64,000 nucleotides of DNA from Sphingobacterium sp. lm-10 (lineage in GTDB: Bacteria; Bacteroidota; Bacteroidia; Sphingobacteriales; Sphingobacteriaceae): positions 620,001 through 684,000 of the forward strand of contig NZ_JAMJWC010000002.1 in assembly GCF_023554555.1 (NCBI RefSeq), given 5' to 3'. The notes below the pieces were generated by a model that made no database searches, was not told the origin of the DNA, and worked only from the letters and a program-made list of their open reading frames with translations. Position numbers and translations under genes: made by a program. This document shows positions 1-9,343 of this stretch, piece after piece. Numbering within the stretch: the first letter of the stretch is position 1; each line of letters begins with the position of its first letter.

Positions 1-2
1 AC

Positions 3-620
3 ATGTCAGGAATTATTGGTAAAAAAGTAGGAATGACCAGCCTGTTCAGTACAGAGGGAAAGAATATCCCATGTACAGTAATCGAGGCTGGGCCGTGCGT
101 GGTAACGCAGATACGTACGGTAGAGAAGGACGGTTATTCTGCTATTCAACTTGGCTATGATGATGCTAAGGAAAAGAATACGTCGGCTCCTCTAAAAGGA
201 CACTTCGCAAAAGCGGGAGTGGCTCCTAAGCGTAAACTAGTTGAATTCAAAACCTTCGAGGAAGAGAAACAACTAGGAGACACTATTGATGTAACTTTAT
301 TTGCAGAAGGCGAGTTTGTCGACGTAGTCGGTACTTCTAAAGGTAAAGGTTTTCAAGGTGTAATGAAGCGTCATGGCTTTGGTGGTGTAGGTGGTGCGAC
401 TCACGGTCAGCACAACAGACTACGTGCACCAGGTTCATTGGGAGCTTCATCATGGCCTTCACGCGTATTCAAAGGGATGCGTATGGCGGGTCGTACAGGT
501 GGTGAGAGAGTAAAAGTTCAAAACCTTCAGGTATTGAAAGTTTACCCTGAGCAAAACCTAATTGTGGTTAGTGGTTCCATTCCTGGAGCCAAAGGTTCTT
601 ATGTAATCGTAGACAAGTAG
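3..620 (+). CDS. rplC: 50S ribosomal protein L3
   Basis: L3 binds 23S rRNA early in assembly of the large subunit and sits near the peptidyl transferase centre. The 205-residue product has the usual bacterial length, begins [12 protein letters not shown] and carries the conserved glycine-rich loop [12 protein letters not shown] near residues 125-136 and the [20 protein letters not shown] stretch. The gene starts two bases into the window, so upstream rpsJ and the operon promoter are outside. rplD follows after 6 bases, as in the standard S10 operon order. Identification is secure. Confidence 0.98.
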   Translation: MSGIIGKKVGMTSLFSTEGKNIPCTVIEAGPCVVTQIRTVEKDGYSAIQLGYDDAKEKNTSAPLKGHFAKAGVAPKRKLVEFKTFEEEKQLGDTIDVTLFAEGEFVDVVGTSKGKGFQGVMKRHGFGGVGGATHGQHNRLRAPGSLGASSWPSRVFKGMRMAGRTGGERVKVQNLQVLKVYPEQNLIVVSGSIPGAKGSYVIVDK

Positions 621-626
621 AGAGAG

Positions 627-1256
627 ATGGAAATTAACGTATTTAATTTATCAGGAAAAGAAACAGGTGCCAAGGTGCAGCTTCCTGAGTCGGTATTCGG
701 TGTTAAGCCTAGCGACCATGCGATCTATTTGGATGTGAAACAGTACTTAGCGAACCAACGCCAGGGAACACACAAATCAAAACAACGTAATGAGATCGCT
801 GGTTCTACGCGTAAATTACACAAGCAAAAAGGTACTGGTGGCGCCCGTGCGGGTTCTATCAAATCTCCATTGTTTAATGGTGGTGGTCGTGTATTCGGTC
901 CACAACCACGTGACTATTCTTTCAAATTGAACAAAAAATTGAAACAATTGGCACGTAAATCAGCGTTGAGCTACAAAGCACAAGAGAATAACGTAGTGGT
1001 GTTGGACGAAGTGAACTTCGATACCATCAAAACTAAAAACTATTTGGCTTTAGTAAACGCGTTGAACATTGCTGATGACAAGACTTTATTGGTATTGCCA
1101 GCATATAATAACAATGTTTATTTATCAAGCAGAAACCTGAAGAAAGCAAAAGTAATCGTAGCTTCTGAGTTGAATACATACGATGTATTGAACGCAACGA
1201 AACTATTGTTGACGGCAGATTCTGTAAAAACTTTGGAGGAGGCATTCGCTAAGTAA
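627..1256 (+). CDS. rplD: 50S ribosomal protein L4
   Basis: L4 is a primary 23S rRNA-binding protein whose extended loop lines the peptide exit tunnel. The 209-residue sequence has the expected loop region [20 protein letters not shown] around residues 67-86, followed by the [14 protein letters not shown] segment typical of the family. In gammaproteobacteria L4 also represses its own operon; nothing in this sequence shows whether that holds here. It sits in the invariant position between rplC and rplW, and only two bases separate its stop from the next start. Confidence 0.98.
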   Translation: MEINVFNLSGKETGAKVQLPESVFGVKPSDHAIYLDVKQYLANQRQGTHKSKQRNEIAGSTRKLHKQKGTGGARAGSIKSPLFNGGGRVFGPQPRDYSFKLNKKLKQLARKSALSYKAQENNVVVLDEVNFDTIKTKNYLALVNALNIADDKTLLVLPAYNNNVYLSSRNLKKAKVIVASELNTYDVLNATKLLLTADSVKTLEEAFAK

Positions 1257-1258
1257 TT

Positions 1259-1549
1259 ATGGAAATTATCAAAAAACCAGTCTTAACTGAGAAAGCTTCC
1301 ATCTGGACGGAGAAACAAAACCGTTATGCTTTCAAAGTAGATCATAGAGCTAACAAAATTCAGATCAAAGAAGCTGTAGAGGCTATGTTTGGTGTTACTG
1401 TTGTCGGTGTAAACACGATGGTAGTAGCAGGTAAAGCAAAAAGCCGTTTTACAAAAGCGGGTAATGTATCTGGAAGAGCTCCTAAGTACAAAAAAGCCGT
1501 CATCACAGTGAAGGATGGCGATACTATTGACTTTTACACTACACTATAA
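1259..1549 (+). CDS. rplW: 50S ribosomal protein L23
   Basis: L23 lies at the exit of the peptide tunnel, where trigger factor and the signal recognition particle dock. The product is 96 residues, normal for the family, and opens with the diagnostic MEIIKKPVLTEKAS. The motif YAFKVDHRANKIQIKEAVE and the basic loop after it match L23. The start lies 2 bases after the rplD stop and rplB starts 6 bases after its end, so translation of the group is probably coupled. Confidence 0.98.
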   Translation: MEIIKKPVLTEKASIWTEKQNRYAFKVDHRANKIQIKEAVEAMFGVTVVGVNTMVVAGKAKSRFTKAGNVSGRAPKYKKAVITVKDGDTIDFYTTL

Positions 1550-1555
1550 TAAGAA

Positions 1556-2383
1556 ATGGCAGTTAAAAGATTCAAACCGGTAACCCCTGGTACACGTTTC
1601 AGAGTTGGTGCAGACTACTCTGATGTGACTACTAACGTCCCTGAAAAGTCGTTAACAGTAGGAACGAACAAAAGATCAGGCGGTCGTAATCAATCCGGTA
1701 AAATGACTATGCGTTATATCGGTGGGGGACATAAAAAAGTATACCGATTAATAGATTTCAAACGCGATAAAAAAGATATCCCTGCAAATGTAGCTACTAT
1801 CGAGTACGATCCAAATCGTACAGCACGTATTGCCTTGTTGCACTACGCGGATGGTGAGAAACGTTATATTATTGCTCCAGCTGGCTTAACAGTAGGCATG
1901 ACAGTAGTAGCAGGTGAATCAGTTGCCCCGGAAATTGGAAATACATTGCCATTGGCAAAAATTCCTTTGGGTTCAATCATCCACAACATTGAATTGAATC
2001 CAGGTCAAGGCGGTTCGATCGCTCGTTCGGCTGGTACGTACGCACAACTATCTGCGCGTGACGGCAAATATGCAATTATCAAATTGCCTTCTGGTGAGAC
2101 ACGTATGATTCTTTCTACTTGTGTTGCTACGATCGGTTCGGTATCTAATGCCGAGCGTTCAAACGAGGTATTAGGTAAAGCAGGTCGTAAGCGTTGGTTA
2201 GGTCGTCGTCCTCGCGTTCGTGGTGTAGCTATGAACCCAGTCGATCACCCTATGGGTGGTGGTGAAGGCCGTTCATCTGGAGGTCACCCACGCTCACGTA
2301 CGGGTGTGTTAGCGAAAGGTTACAAAACACGCTACAAAAAGAAAACATCGAATCGTTACATCATTGAAAGAAGGAAAAAATAA
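1556..2383 (+). CDS. rplB: 50S ribosomal protein L2
   Basis: L2 is needed for subunit association and peptidyl transferase activity. The 275-residue protein has the standard length. The C-terminal stretch [20 protein letters not shown], with the conserved histidine close to the active centre, is present near residues 222-241. It overlaps the next gene by one base (TAATG, where the stop TAA shares its last A with the rpsS ATG), a typical coupling arrangement. Confidence 0.98.
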   Translation: MAVKRFKPVTPGTRFRVGADYSDVTTNVPEKSLTVGTNKRSGGRNQSGKMTMRYIGGGHKKVYRLIDFKRDKKDIPANVATIEYDPNRTARIALLHYADGEKRYIIAPAGLTVGMTVVAGESVAPEIGNTLPLAKIPLGSIIHNIELNPGQGGSIARSAGTYAQLSARDGKYAIIKLPSGETRMILSTCVATIGSVSNAERSNEVLGKAGRKRWLGRRPRVRGVAMNPVDHPMGGGEGRSSGGHPRSRTGVLAKGYKTRYKKKTSNRYIIERRKK

Positions 2384-2649
2384 TGGCTCGTTCAATTAAA
2401 AAAGGTCCTTATATCGATCACAACTTAGAAAGAAAAGTTCTTTCTATGAATGAAACAAATAAAAAATCGGTTATCAAAACTTGGTCTCGTAGATCTATGA
2501 TTTCACCTGATTTTGTGGGCCATACCTTCGCAGTGCACAATGGGAATAAATTTATTCCTGTCTATGTAACGGAAAATATGGTTGGTCACAAGCTTGGTGA
2601 GTTTGCACCTACGCGTACATTCAGAGGCCACGCAGAAAAGAAAAAATAA
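2383..2649 (+). CDS. rpsS: 30S ribosomal protein S19
   Basis: S19 binds 16S rRNA in the head of the small subunit next to S13 and contacts tRNA in the A site. The 88-residue sequence begins [12 protein letters not shown] and contains [20 protein letters not shown] and the terminal [16 protein letters not shown] motif, all diagnostic. Its start overlaps the rplB stop by one base and rplV follows after 6 bases. Confidence 0.98.
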   Translation: MARSIKKGPYIDHNLERKVLSMNETNKKSVIKTWSRRSMISPDFVGHTFAVHNGNKFIPVYVTENMVGHKLGEFAPTRTFRGHAEKKK

Positions 2650-2655
2650 TAGGTA

Positions 2656-3087
2656 ATGGAAGCAACAAAAAAACTCAAAAAATCTGTCTTAATTAGACAG
2701 CGCAAAGAGCAGGAAAAAGCTCAAGTAGGAGGAGCTTCTACTGCCAAATTGTTGAACTGCCCTACCTCTCCGCGCAAAATGCGCTTGGTAGTGGATCTGA
2801 TCCGCGGCGAGAAAGTAGAAAACGCTCTTTACATCTTGAAACATACAGGTAAAGAAGCTGCTATTCGTGTTGAAAAACTATTATTGTCGGCCATCAAAAA
2901 CTGGGAAACTAGCAATGAAGGTACAACAGTAGAAGATAGCGCTTTGTATGTAAAAGAAGTATCTGTAGGTGGTGGTCGTCAATTGAAAAGATTGCGCCCA
3001 GCTCCACAAGGTCGTGGATATAGAATTCGTAAACGTTCGAATCACGTGACTTTGGTAGTAGATAGTTTAAACAACGTTAACAACTAA
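2656..3087 (+). CDS. rplV: 50S ribosomal protein L22
   Basis: L22 spans the large subunit and its beta-hairpin narrows the exit tunnel. At 143 residues it is longer than the roughly 110 of the E. coli protein: about 25 lysine- and glutamate-rich residues precede the core, which starts around [20 protein letters not shown]. The tunnel hairpin region [20 protein letters not shown] is intact. The start at MEATKKLKK is the only one that leaves a 6-base gap to rpsS, so I take the N-terminal extension as real. Confidence 0.97.
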   Translation: MEATKKLKKSVLIRQRKEQEKAQVGGASTAKLLNCPTSPRKMRLVVDLIRGEKVENALYILKHTGKEAAIRVEKLLLSAIKNWETSNEGTTVEDSALYVKEVSVGGGRQLKRLRPAPQGRGYRIRKRSNHVTLVVDSLNNVNN

Positions 3088-3100
3088 TTGATAAGCAAGA

Positions 3101-3898
3101 ATGGGACAAAAAGCAAATCCAATAGGTAGCAGATTAGGAATCATCAAAGGATGGGATTCTAATTGGTTCGGAGGCAACAACTATTCCGATAAATTAGTTG
3201 AAGACGAAAAAATCAGAAAATATCTTTCTGTACGTATCGCCAAAGGTGGCGTAGCAAAAGTGGTGATTGAAAGAACACTTAAGCGCATCACCGTTACGAT
3301 CCATACAGCACGTCCAGGTATCGTTATCGGTAAAGGTGGTCAGGAAGTGGATAAGATCAAAGAAGAGTTGAAAAAACTGACTAAAAAGGATGTTCAAATC
3401 AACATTTTCGAGATCAAACGTCCGGAGCTTGACGCGAAATTAGTTGCCGAAGGTGTCGCTAAACAATTGGAAGCAAGGATTTCTTTCCGTCGCGCCATGA
3501 AGACAACGATTGCAGCTACGATGCGTATGGGTGCCGAAGGTATCAAGATTATGTGTTCTGGTCGTTTAGGTGGTGCTGAGATGGCGCGTACCGAGCAGTA
3601 CAAAGAAGGAAGAACTCCTCTACACACGTTACGTGCAGATATTGATTATGCACTAGCTGAAGCCTTGACTACCTACGGTAAGATCGGTGTAAAAGTGTGG
3701 ATCTGTAAAGGCGAAGTGTATGGTAAACGTGATCTTTCTCCAAACATTGGACAAGGTGCTAACACCAAAACACGCGGCGGCAACGAAGGTGCTGGCGATC
3801 GTCGTGACAATCGTGGTGGTGCTCGTGGCGGACGTCGTGATGGCGGACGTGGTGGCAACAACAACCGCGGCGGTGGCGCAGGTGCTAAAAGAGGATAA
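3101..3898 (+). CDS. rpsC: 30S ribosomal protein S3 with an RGG-rich tail
   Basis: S3 forms part of the mRNA entry channel of the small subunit. Residues 1-216 give the normal protein: [13 protein letters not shown] at the start, a KH domain with the GKGG loop ([15 protein letters not shown]), and the C-terminal domain with TLRADIDYA and [13 protein letters not shown]. Residues 217-265 form an extra tail of almost only Gly, Arg, Asn, Asp and Ala, with five RGG triplets. Such tails are low-complexity RNA-binding segments in other proteins; its role here is not known to me. The GC content rises over the tail. Confidence 0.98.
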   Translation: MGQKANPIGSRLGIIKGWDSNWFGGNNYSDKLVEDEKIRKYLSVRIAKGGVAKVVIERTLKRITVTIHTARPGIVIGKGGQEVDKIKEELKKLTKKDVQINIFEIKRPELDAKLVAEGVAKQLEARISFRRAMKTTIAATMRMGAEGIKIMCSGRLGGAEMARTEQYKEGRTPLHTLRADIDYALAEALTTYGKIGVKVWICKGEVYGKRDLSPNIGQGANTKTRGGNEGAGDRRDNRGGARGGRRDGGRGGNNNRGGGAGAKRG

Positions 3899-3927
3899 TT
3901 AATAATTTGATTTAGATTAAAGTAAGT

Positions 3928-3944
3928 GTCTGCGTGATGCAGAC
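3928..3944 (+). repeat. Hairpin between rpsC and rplP
   Basis: Six perfect base pairs (GTCTGC and GCAGAC) enclose a 5-base loop in the 63-base gap between rpsC and rplP. No T-tract follows, so it is not a standard terminator. It belongs to a set of hairpins placed in the longer gaps of this operon. Confidence 0.5.
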
Positions 3945-3961
3945 TTAAACAGAATACGAAC

Positions 3962-4384
3962 ATGTTACAGCCAAAAAGAACGAAGTTCAGAAAGATGCAG
4001 AAAGGCCGCATGAAAGGCAACGCTACTCGTGGAGCAGAGTTGGCTTTCGGATCTTTTGGTATCAAATCATTGGAGCCAGCATGGATCACTAGCCGTCAGA
4101 TCGAAGCTGCGCGTATCGCCGTGACTCGTTTCATGAAACGTGAGGGTCAGGTATGGATCCGCATTTTCCCTGACAAGCCTGTTACCAAGAAACCTGCAGA
4201 GGTACGTATGGGTAAAGGTAAGGGTGCTCCTGAGTATTGGGTGGCAGTTGTACGCCCAGGCCGGATGTTATTCGAAGCAGAAGGTGTATCTTTGGAAATT
4301 GCCAAAGAAGCGTTACGCCTAGCTGCTCAGAAATTACCGGTTCAAACCAAGTTTGTGATACGTAGAGATTACGTAGAAGCATAA
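3962..4384 (+). CDS. rplP: 50S ribosomal protein L16
   Basis: L16 organises the A-site tRNA pocket of the large subunit. The 140-residue product starts [19 protein letters not shown] and has the conserved [20 protein letters not shown] and [12 protein letters not shown] segments. The ATG lies 63 bases after rpsC, a longer gap than elsewhere in this section. An 87-base gap with another hairpin separates it from rpmC. Confidence 0.98.
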   Translation: MLQPKRTKFRKMQKGRMKGNATRGAELAFGSFGIKSLEPAWITSRQIEAARIAVTRFMKREGQVWIRIFPDKPVTKKPAEVRMGKGKGAPEYWVAVVRPGRMLFEAEGVSLEIAKEALRLAAQKLPVQTKFVIRRDYVEA

Positions 4385-4410
4385 TAATCATCGGTAATGT
4401 CAACGATTCA

Positions 4411-4435
4411 GGCTTGTGGCCGTTACCCACAAGCC
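4411..4435 (+). repeat. Hairpin between rplP and rpmC
   Basis: GGCTTGTGG and CCACAAGCC pair perfectly over 9 bases around a 7-base loop, 26 bases after the rplP stop and 36 bases before the rpmC start. There is no U-tract and no TAnnTTTG promoter after it. It could slow or shield transcript decay, allow partial termination, or bind a ribosomal protein. Confidence 0.6.
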
Positions 4436-4471
4436 ACACTATAAATCAGCGATAACCCGGTAAAATTAGAA

Positions 4472-4696
4472 ATGATGAAAAATTCAGAAATCGTAGAATT
4501 ATCAAAAGAGGATCTAGTAGCTCAACTCAAAGAAGAGAAAGCTGCCCTTAACAAATTGAAATTTGCACATGCTGTTTCTGCTGTTGAAAACCCTAACGTG
4601 ATCAAAGCAGCTCGCAGAAATATTGCGCGTATCTCTACAGAGATCTCTAAGCGTAAAAACGAAGCGAAGACACAAGAAACAGCCTCTGAGGCATAA
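4472..4696 (+). CDS. rpmC: 50S ribosomal protein L29
   Basis: L29 is a small helical-hairpin protein next to L23 at the tunnel exit. The 74-residue sequence [15 protein letters not shown], then [20 protein letters not shown] and [19 protein letters not shown], matches the two-helix fold. The reading frame overlaps in another phase with an N-terminal extension of the following frame, but the true rpsQ start lies after the rpmC stop. The ATG at 4475 would give a protein one residue shorter. Confidence 0.96.
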   Translation: MMKNSEIVELSKEDLVAQLKEEKAALNKLKFAHAVSAVENPNVIKAARRNIARISTEISKRKNEAKTQETASEA

Positions 4697-4709
4697 ATTA
4701 AAAGTCGAA

Positions 4710-4964
4710 ATGGAAAGAAATTTAAGAAAAACAAGAATCGGCTTAGTAGTTAGCAACAAGATGGACAAGTCTATCGTAGTAACCGTTGAACGTAAAGTGA
4801 AACACCCTATCTACGGTAAGTTCGTGAAAAAAACTACTAAATTTAAAGCTCATGACGAAACAAATACCTGCGGTATCGGCGACACGGTATTAATCATGGA
4901 AACTCGTCCGCTGAGTAAAACAAAGAACTGGAGATTGGTAGAAATTTTAGAAAGAGCTAAATAA
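4710..4964 (+). CDS. rpsQ: 30S ribosomal protein S17
   Basis: S17 is a primary 16S rRNA-binding protein with an OB fold. I start it at [20 protein letters not shown], giving 84 residues, the normal family length; the open frame reaches back to 4623 inside rpmC but that part has no S17 similarity. The motifs [18 protein letters not shown] and [20 protein letters not shown] are conserved. The stop shares one base with the rplN start. Confidence 0.97.
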   Translation: MERNLRKTRIGLVVSNKMDKSIVVTVERKVKHPIYGKFVKKTTKFKAHDETNTCGIGDTVLIMETRPLSKTKNWRLVEILERAK

Positions 4965-5332
4965 TGGTACAACAGGAATCAAGACTAAATGTAGCCGACA
5001 ACTCTGGAGCTAAAGAAGTTTTAGTAATCCGTGTGTTAGGCGGTACGCGTAAGCGTTATGCATCTATCGGTGATAAAGTTGTTGTTACCGTAAAAAGCGC
5101 GATGCCCTCTGGAAATGTGAAGAAGGGTTCAGTATCTAAAGCAGTAGTAGTTCGTACGAAAAAAGAAATTCGTCGTAAAGATGGTTCTTACATTCGTTTC
5201 GACGATAACGCTGCAGTATTGTTAAACAACAACGATGAGCCACGCGGCACACGTATCTTTGGCCCAGTTGCTAGAGAGTTACGTGAGAAGCAGTTCATGA
5301 AGATTGTATCACTAGCACCGGAGGTTTTATAA
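4964..5332 (+). CDS. rplN: 50S ribosomal protein L14
   Basis: L14 contacts the small subunit and the L19 neighbourhood in the large subunit. It is 122 residues, the standard length, starting [20 protein letters not shown]. The signature [20 protein letters not shown] is intact, as is [20 protein letters not shown]. It overlaps rpsQ by a single base and rplX begins 3 bases after its stop. Confidence 0.98.
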   Translation: MVQQESRLNVADNSGAKEVLVIRVLGGTRKRYASIGDKVVVTVKSAMPSGNVKKGSVSKAVVVRTKKEIRRKDGSYIRFDDNAAVLLNNNDEPRGTRIFGPVARELREKQFMKIVSLAPEVL

Positions 5333-5334
5333 TT

Positions 5335-5679
5335 ATGGCACAAAAGAAAAAAACAACTACGCACAAAATCAAACTTAAAAAAGGAGATTTAGTGAAAGTT
5401 ATCGCTGGTAACTCTAAAGGTGTTCAAGGTAAGGTATTACAAATCAATGTGGACTCTGGTAGAGCTGTCGTAGAAGGCGCTAACATCGTAAAAAAACACA
5501 CTAAACCTAGCGCAGCAAGCCCTAACGGTGGTATCATCGAGAAGGAAGCTGCCATCAATATCTCTAACTTGACTTTGATCGATCCTAAAACAGGAGAGCC
5601 TACTCGCGTAGGTCGTCGGGTCAATGAAGAAGGTAAAATTGTTCGTTACGCAAAAAAATCAGGGGAGGAAATTAAATAA
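5335..5679 (+). CDS. rplX: 50S ribosomal protein L24
   Basis: L24 starts 50S assembly by binding the 5' end of 23S rRNA. The 114-residue protein carries the KOW motif ([20 protein letters not shown]) at about residues 13-32 and the downstream [14 protein letters not shown] and [14 protein letters not shown] segments. Its last base overlaps the first base of rplE. Confidence 0.98.
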   Translation: MAQKKKTTTHKIKLKKGDLVKVIAGNSKGVQGKVLQINVDSGRAVVEGANIVKKHTKPSAASPNGGIIEKEAAINISNLTLIDPKTGEPTRVGRRVNEEGKIVRYAKKSGEEIK

Positions 5680-6248
5680 TGACTTACGCACCAAGATTAA
5701 AAGCGAAATATGCGGATGAAATTCGTAATTCGCTGAAAGAAAAATTTCAGTACAAAAGCGTGATGCAAGTTCCTAAGCTGCAGAAGATTGTTGTATCTCA
5801 GGGTGTAGGTGCTGCCACAGCAGACAAGAAATTAATCGACAATGCATTAGCAGAGTTGACAATGATTACTGGTCAGCAAGCAGTAGCAACTAAATCTAAG
5901 AAAGATATCTCCAACTTCAAATTGCGTAAAGGCATGCCTATTGGTGCTCGCGTAACACTACGTGACAACAATATGTATGAATTCCTTGACCGCTTGATCG
6001 CTGTATCATTACCTCGTATCCGTGACTTCCGCGGTATCAATGATAAAGGTTTTGACGGTAGAGGTAACTACAACTTGGGTATCACCGAGCAGATCATTTT
6101 CCCGGAGATCAACATTGATAAACTCAACAAGATCCAAGGTATGGACATCACTTTCGTGACTTCTGCTAACAATGATATCGAAGCATTGGAGTTATTGAAA
6201 CAATTCGGTTTACCATTCAAAAATCAAAATACCAACAACAATGGCTAG
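5679..6248 (+). CDS. rplE: 50S ribosomal protein L5
   Basis: L5 binds 5S rRNA and touches the P-site tRNA. The 189-residue sequence contains [36 protein letters not shown] and the segment [18 protein letters not shown], which mark the family. The C-terminus is extended by an asparagine-rich end (NQNTNNNG). The final 8 bases overlap the rpsN start, so the two genes are read in different frames over the junction. Confidence 0.98.
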   Translation: MTYAPRLKAKYADEIRNSLKEKFQYKSVMQVPKLQKIVVSQGVGAATADKKLIDNALAELTMITGQQAVATKSKKDISNFKLRKGMPIGARVTLRDNNMYEFLDRLIAVSLPRIRDFRGINDKGFDGRGNYNLGITEQIIFPEINIDKLNKIQGMDITFVTSANNDIEALELLKQFGLPFKNQNTNNNG

Positions 6249-6510
6249 AGAAGGAGTAAAAGCACGCGAAATTAAGCGTCAAAAGTTAGTCGCAAAGTAT
6301 GCTGATAAACGCGCAGAGCTAAAAGCTGCCGGAGATTACGCTGCATTGGACAAATTGCCTAAGAATGCTTCTCCAGTACGTTTGCACAATCGTTGTAAAT
6401 TGACTGGTCGTCCTAGAGGATATATGCGTCAATTTGGTATCTCTCGTGTAACTTTTCGTGAGATGGCATTAGATGGCAAGATCCCGGGAGTGAGAAAAGC
6501 CTCTTGGTAA
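6241..6510 (+). CDS. rpsN: 30S ribosomal protein S14, zinc-free form
   Basis: S14 helps assemble the head of the small subunit. This is the long (89-residue) form without the two CxxC pairs of zinc-binding S14; the only cysteine is in [20 protein letters not shown], the family signature. It overlaps rplE by 8 bases. The 139-base gap to rpsH holds a promoter and hairpin, so this gene is the last before an internal transcription start. Confidence 0.97.
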   Translation: MAREGVKAREIKRQKLVAKYADKRAELKAAGDYAALDKLPKNASPVRLHNRCKLTGRPRGYMRQFGISRVTFREMALDGKIPGVRKASW

Positions 6511-6533
6511 TTTAAAAAAAATCTTTACTTTTG
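6504..6533 (+). promoter_or_regulatory. Internal promoter upstream of rpsH
   Basis: TACTTTTG at 6526-6533 matches the Bacteroidota -7 consensus TAnnTTTG exactly. A TTG at 6504-6506 lies 19 bases upstream, in the usual range for the -33 element. The TTG is inside the last codons of rpsN. Transcription would start around 6540, within or just before the adjoining hairpin. Confidence 0.65.
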
Positions 6534-6565
6534 CCCCGATAAGCTTATAAATAGCTTATCAGGGC
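6533..6565 (+). repeat. Hairpin in the rpsH leader
   Basis: GCCCCGATAAGC at 6533-6544 pairs with GCTTATCAGGGC at 6554-6565, 12 positions with one C-A mismatch, around a 9-base loop. It follows the internal promoter directly, so it would form the 5' end of the rpsH transcript. No T-run follows. A regulatory leader for the rpsH-to-secY segment, or a transcript-stabilising 5' stem, are both possible. Confidence 0.6.
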
Positions 6566-6649
6566 ATTTGCTTTGCAATTTTATGAACCGATAACAGGTC
6601 CGGCGCTAGAGTTAGTACTGGAAACCGTTGTCACAATTTTAATTATATA

Positions 6650-7048
6650 ATGAATACAGATCCAATAGCGGATTACCTTACACGAGTAAGGAATGCCATC
6701 AAGGCCAACCACAGGGTTGTTGAAATTCCTGCATCGAACCTTAAAAAAGAGATCACTAAAGTTCTTTTTGATAAAGGTTACATTGCTAATTACAAATTCG
6801 TAGAGGAAGGTCCTCAAGGAGCTATCAAAATAGCTTTGAAGTACCATCCAGTTAGCAAAATCTCGGCTATTCGCACTTTGACACGTGTGAGTAAACCTGG
6901 TTTGAGAAAGTATGCAAGTGTTGACATCATGCCTCGTGTATTGAACGGTTTGGGTATCGCCATCTTATCCACTTCTAAAGGAGTGATGACAGATAAAGAA
7001 GCTCGCGTTCAGAACGTAGGTGGTGAGGTTTTATGTTACGTTTATTAA
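6650..7048 (+). CDS. rpsH: 30S ribosomal protein S8
   Basis: S8 is a primary 16S rRNA binder and, in E. coli, the translational repressor of the spc operon. The 132-residue product begins [20 protein letters not shown] and has the C-terminal [20 protein letters not shown] motif of the family. It is the first gene after the internal promoter and leader hairpin, a position that would suit autoregulation; no S8-site sequence was identified with confidence. Confidence 0.98.
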   Translation: MNTDPIADYLTRVRNAIKANHRVVEIPASNLKKEITKVLFDKGYIANYKFVEEGPQGAIKIALKYHPVSKISAIRTLTRVSKPGLRKYASVDIMPRVLNGLGIAILSTSKGVMTDKEARVQNVGGEVLCYVY

Positions 7049-7068
7049 TCTAGGAAAAACACGAAGAA

Positions 7069-7623
7069 ATGTCAAGAATTGGAAAAGCGCCTATCGCCAT
7101 TCCTGCGGGAGTGACGGTATCTGTATCAGATAAGAATCTGGTATCAGTTAAAGGGCCAAAAGGAGAATTACTACAGCAGGTAGACAGCGACATTACCGTT
7201 GGTCAAGAAGATGGTAATATCGTAATTACTCGCCCTACTGAACAAAAAAGACACAAAGCATTGCATGGTTTATACCGCGCATTGATTAACAACATGGTTT
7301 TTGGTGTTACTGAAGGGTACAAAACTACACAAGAATTGGTTGGTGTGGGTTACCGTGCCAATGCCAATGGTAACACACTAGAGTTAACTTTAGGTTTCTC
7401 TCACCAGATTGTTTTCGTACTGCCAAGTGAGATCAAAGTAACGACTACTGCCGATAAAGGTAAGAACCCAACCATCACGTTGGAATCTATCGACAAGCAA
7501 TTGATCGGACAAGTAGCGGCTAAGATCCGTAGCCTACGCAAACCAGAGCCGTACAAAGGTAAAGGTATCAAGTTTGCTGGCGAAGTGTTAAGAAGAAAAG
7601 CAGGTAAATCAGCTAAAAAATAA
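7069..7623 (+). CDS. rplF: 50S ribosomal protein L6
   Basis: L6 sits near the GTPase centre of the large subunit. The 184-residue sequence starts [15 protein letters not shown] and has two related halves as expected for the family, with [20 protein letters not shown] in the second and the C-terminal signature [22 protein letters not shown]. It is 20 bases after rpsH and 5 bases before rplR. Confidence 0.98.
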   Translation: MSRIGKAPIAIPAGVTVSVSDKNLVSVKGPKGELLQQVDSDITVGQEDGNIVITRPTEQKRHKALHGLYRALINNMVFGVTEGYKTTQELVGVGYRANANGNTLELTLGFSHQIVFVLPSEIKVTTTADKGKNPTITLESIDKQLIGQVAAKIRSLRKPEPYKGKGIKFAGEVLRRKAGKSAKK

Positions 7624-7628
7624 TAACG

Positions 7629-7982
7629 ATGGCAGGAAGTAAATTATCTCGTAGAACGAGAATCAAAAAAGGAATTAGAAAACACCTGACCGGAACAACT
7701 GAACGTCCACGTTTGACCGTATTCAGAAGCAATAAAGCAATCTACGCGCAAGTAATCGACGATACCACTGGTAAAACATTGGCGTCTGCATCTAGCATTT
7801 CGAAAGAATTCGCTACGACAGGCAACAAAGTGGATCAGTCCAAAGCCGTAGGTACAATGGTTGCTGAGAAAGCGAAAGCAGCAGGTGTAGAAAAAGTAGT
7901 GTTTGACCGTAATGGGTATTTGTACCATGGCCGTATCAAGTCATTGGCTGAGGGTGCTCGCGAAGGCGGTTTAGACTTTTAA
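7629..7982 (+). CDS. rplR: 50S ribosomal protein L18
   Basis: L18 binds 5S rRNA with L5 and L25. The 117-residue protein has the arginine-rich N-terminus ([17 protein letters not shown]), the [20 protein letters not shown] core and the [21 protein letters not shown]-terminal motif. It lies between rplF and rpsE in the usual spc order. Confidence 0.98.
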   Translation: MAGSKLSRRTRIKKGIRKHLTGTTERPRLTVFRSNKAIYAQVIDDTTGKTLASASSISKEFATTGNKVDQSKAVGTMVAEKAKAAGVEKVVFDRNGYLYHGRIKSLAEGAREGGLDF

Positions 7983-7994
7983 TCAAACGAAGAA

Positions 7995-8513
7995 ATGGCA
8001 ACAAGCAATATTAAAAGAGTAAAATCAAGCGAGATGGAATTGAAAGATCGCTTAGTAAGCATTCAGCGTGTAGCGAAAGTAACTAAGGGTGGTCGTACCT
8101 TCAGTTTCTCAGCTATCGTTGTTGTAGGTGATGAAAATGGCATCGTAGGTTTTGGTCTAGGAAAAGCAAAAGAAGTCACAGAAGCGATTACTAAAGGAAT
8201 CGATGACGCGAAAAAGAACTTAGTAAAAGTTCCTATCATACATGGTACTGTACCTCACGAGCAATTGGGCAAATACTCTGGTGGATCTGTTTTGATCAAA
8301 CCGGCAGTAAGTGGTACAGGAGTACTAGCTGGCGGTGCTATGCGTGCCGTATTAGAGAGCGCTGGTATTACAGACGTATTAGCAAAATCATTAGGCTCAT
8401 CCAACCCACACAACGTGGTAAAAGCAACTATTGAAGCTTTGGGTAGCATGCGTGATGCGTATACAGTAGCACAACAACGTGGAGTCGATTTAAATAAAGT
8501 ATTTAACGGTTAA
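7995..8513 (+). CDS. rpsE: 30S ribosomal protein S5
   Basis: S5 contributes to decoding accuracy and lines the mRNA entry channel. The 172-residue product has the double-stranded RNA-binding-like N-domain ([20 protein letters not shown], then [20 protein letters not shown]) and the C-domain GSGTGV-type stretch with [17 protein letters not shown]. rpmD follows 4 bases later. Confidence 0.98.
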   Translation: MATSNIKRVKSSEMELKDRLVSIQRVAKVTKGGRTFSFSAIVVVGDENGIVGFGLGKAKEVTEAITKGIDDAKKNLVKVPIIHGTVPHEQLGKYSGGSVLIKPAVSGTGVLAGGAMRAVLESAGITDVLAKSLGSSNPHNVVKATIEALGSMRDAYTVAQQRGVDLNKVFNG

Positions 8514-8517
8514 TATC

Positions 8518-8697
8518 ATGGCAAAAATTAAAATCACCCAGATAAAGAGCGTTATCGACAGAAGCGAGCGCCAAAAGAAAACAATTGAGGCATTGGGATT
8601 GCGTAAAATCAACCACTCAGTTGAAATCGAAGCCACACCGTCTATCATCGGTATGGTAAGAAAGGTCAACCACTTGGTAAAAGTAGAGACCGTCTAA
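8518..8697 (+). CDS. rpmD: 50S ribosomal protein L30
   Basis: Read directly from the sequence: ATG at 8518 to TAA at 8695-8697 gives 59 residues beginning MAKIKITQIKSVIDRSERQK. The segment TIEALGLRKINHSVE and the ending MVRKVNHLVKVETV match L30. Bacterial L30 is about 60 residues, so this is complete. It sits between rpsE and rplO as in other spc operons. It is a small 23S rRNA-binding protein of the large subunit. Confidence 0.97.
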   Translation: MAKIKITQIKSVIDRSERQKKTIEALGLRKINHSVEIEATPSIIGMVRKVNHLVKVETV

Positions 8698-8709
8698 GTA
8701 AGGACATCT

Positions 8710-8739
8710 ATGGAAAGAACAACTCACTGTTCTTTCCAT
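8710..8739 (+). repeat. Perfect hairpin between rpmD and rplO
   Basis: ATGGAAAGAACA and TGTTCTTTCCAT pair over 12 bases without mismatch, around the 6-base loop ACTCAC, starting 13 bases after the rpmD stop. Only TT follows the right arm, so it is a poor terminator. The remaining 76 bases to rplO show no TAnnTTTG promoter. Confidence 0.65.
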
Positions 8740-8815
8740 TTATAGTTTATTATCTAGTATTTATCGTTATAGCCTGTTTAGTGAGAGCGAAGGCATAACA
8801 CAATTTTTAACAAAA

Positions 8816-9262
8816 ATGAATTTAAGTAATTTAAGACCGGCTCAAGGATCCACAAAAAACAAAAAACGTATTGGTCGTGGTCAAGGTTCTGGACGCGGTG
8901 GTACTTCAACACGTGGTCACAAAGGTGCTGGTTCTCGTTCTGGTCACAAAACGAAAATTGGTTTCGAAGGTGGACAAATGCCTTTGCAACGTCGTGTTCC
9001 TAAAGTAGGTTTCAAAAACATCAACCGCGTAGAATACGTAGGTGTAAACTTGGATGTATTACAGGAAATAATTACTAAGCATAACCTAACTTCAGTAGAT
9101 TTCGAAATCTTGAGAACGCATGGTCTTGTTTCTAAAAACGATTTAGTGAAAATCCTAGGTCGTGGTGAATTGTCGGCGAAAATAGAGGTGAAAGCACACG
9201 CTTTCTCCGCTGCCGCTCAAAAAGCTATTGAGGCAGCCGGTGGTTCTATCGAAAAAATTTAA
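8816..9262 (+). CDS. rplO: 50S ribosomal protein L15
   Basis: L15 is a late-assembly protein of the large subunit. The 148-residue sequence opens [20 protein letters not shown], followed by the glycine-rich [20 protein letters not shown] typical of the family, and ends with the conserved C-terminal domain ([20 protein letters not shown]). It precedes secY, as is usual, with an 81-base gap that holds a hairpin. Confidence 0.98.
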   Translation: MNLSNLRPAQGSTKNKKRIGRGQGSGRGGTSTRGHKGAGSRSGHKTKIGFEGGQMPLQRRVPKVGFKNINRVEYVGVNLDVLQEIITKHNLTSVDFEILRTHGLVSKNDLVKILGRGELSAKIEVKAHAFSAAAQKAIEAAGGSIEKI

Positions 9263-9269
9263 TTCATGA

Positions 9270-9311
9270 AATATCCAGATTCTTCAGCTTAGGTTGAAAT
9301 CTCTGGATATT
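9270..9311 (+). repeat. Hairpin between rplO and secY
   Basis: AATATCCAGA at 9270-9279 pairs perfectly with TCTGGATATT at 9302-9311. The 22-base interior can add a short TTCA/TGAA stem. It occupies about half of the gap between rplO and secY and has no T-tract. Confidence 0.55.
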
Positions 9312-9343
9312 CCATATGGCCATTAACGATCGAATATTTACAT

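Noticed and set aside
3673..4089. Minus-strand 138-residue reading frame opposite rpsC and rplP
   Set aside because: It is opposite the RGG-coding tail and its proline-rich sequence is what complementary Gly/Arg codons give; no start signal or conserved motif.
4623..4709. Upstream extension of the rpsQ frame inside rpmC
   Set aside because: The extra residues overlap rpmC in another frame and have no S17 similarity; the ATG at 4710 gives the family length.
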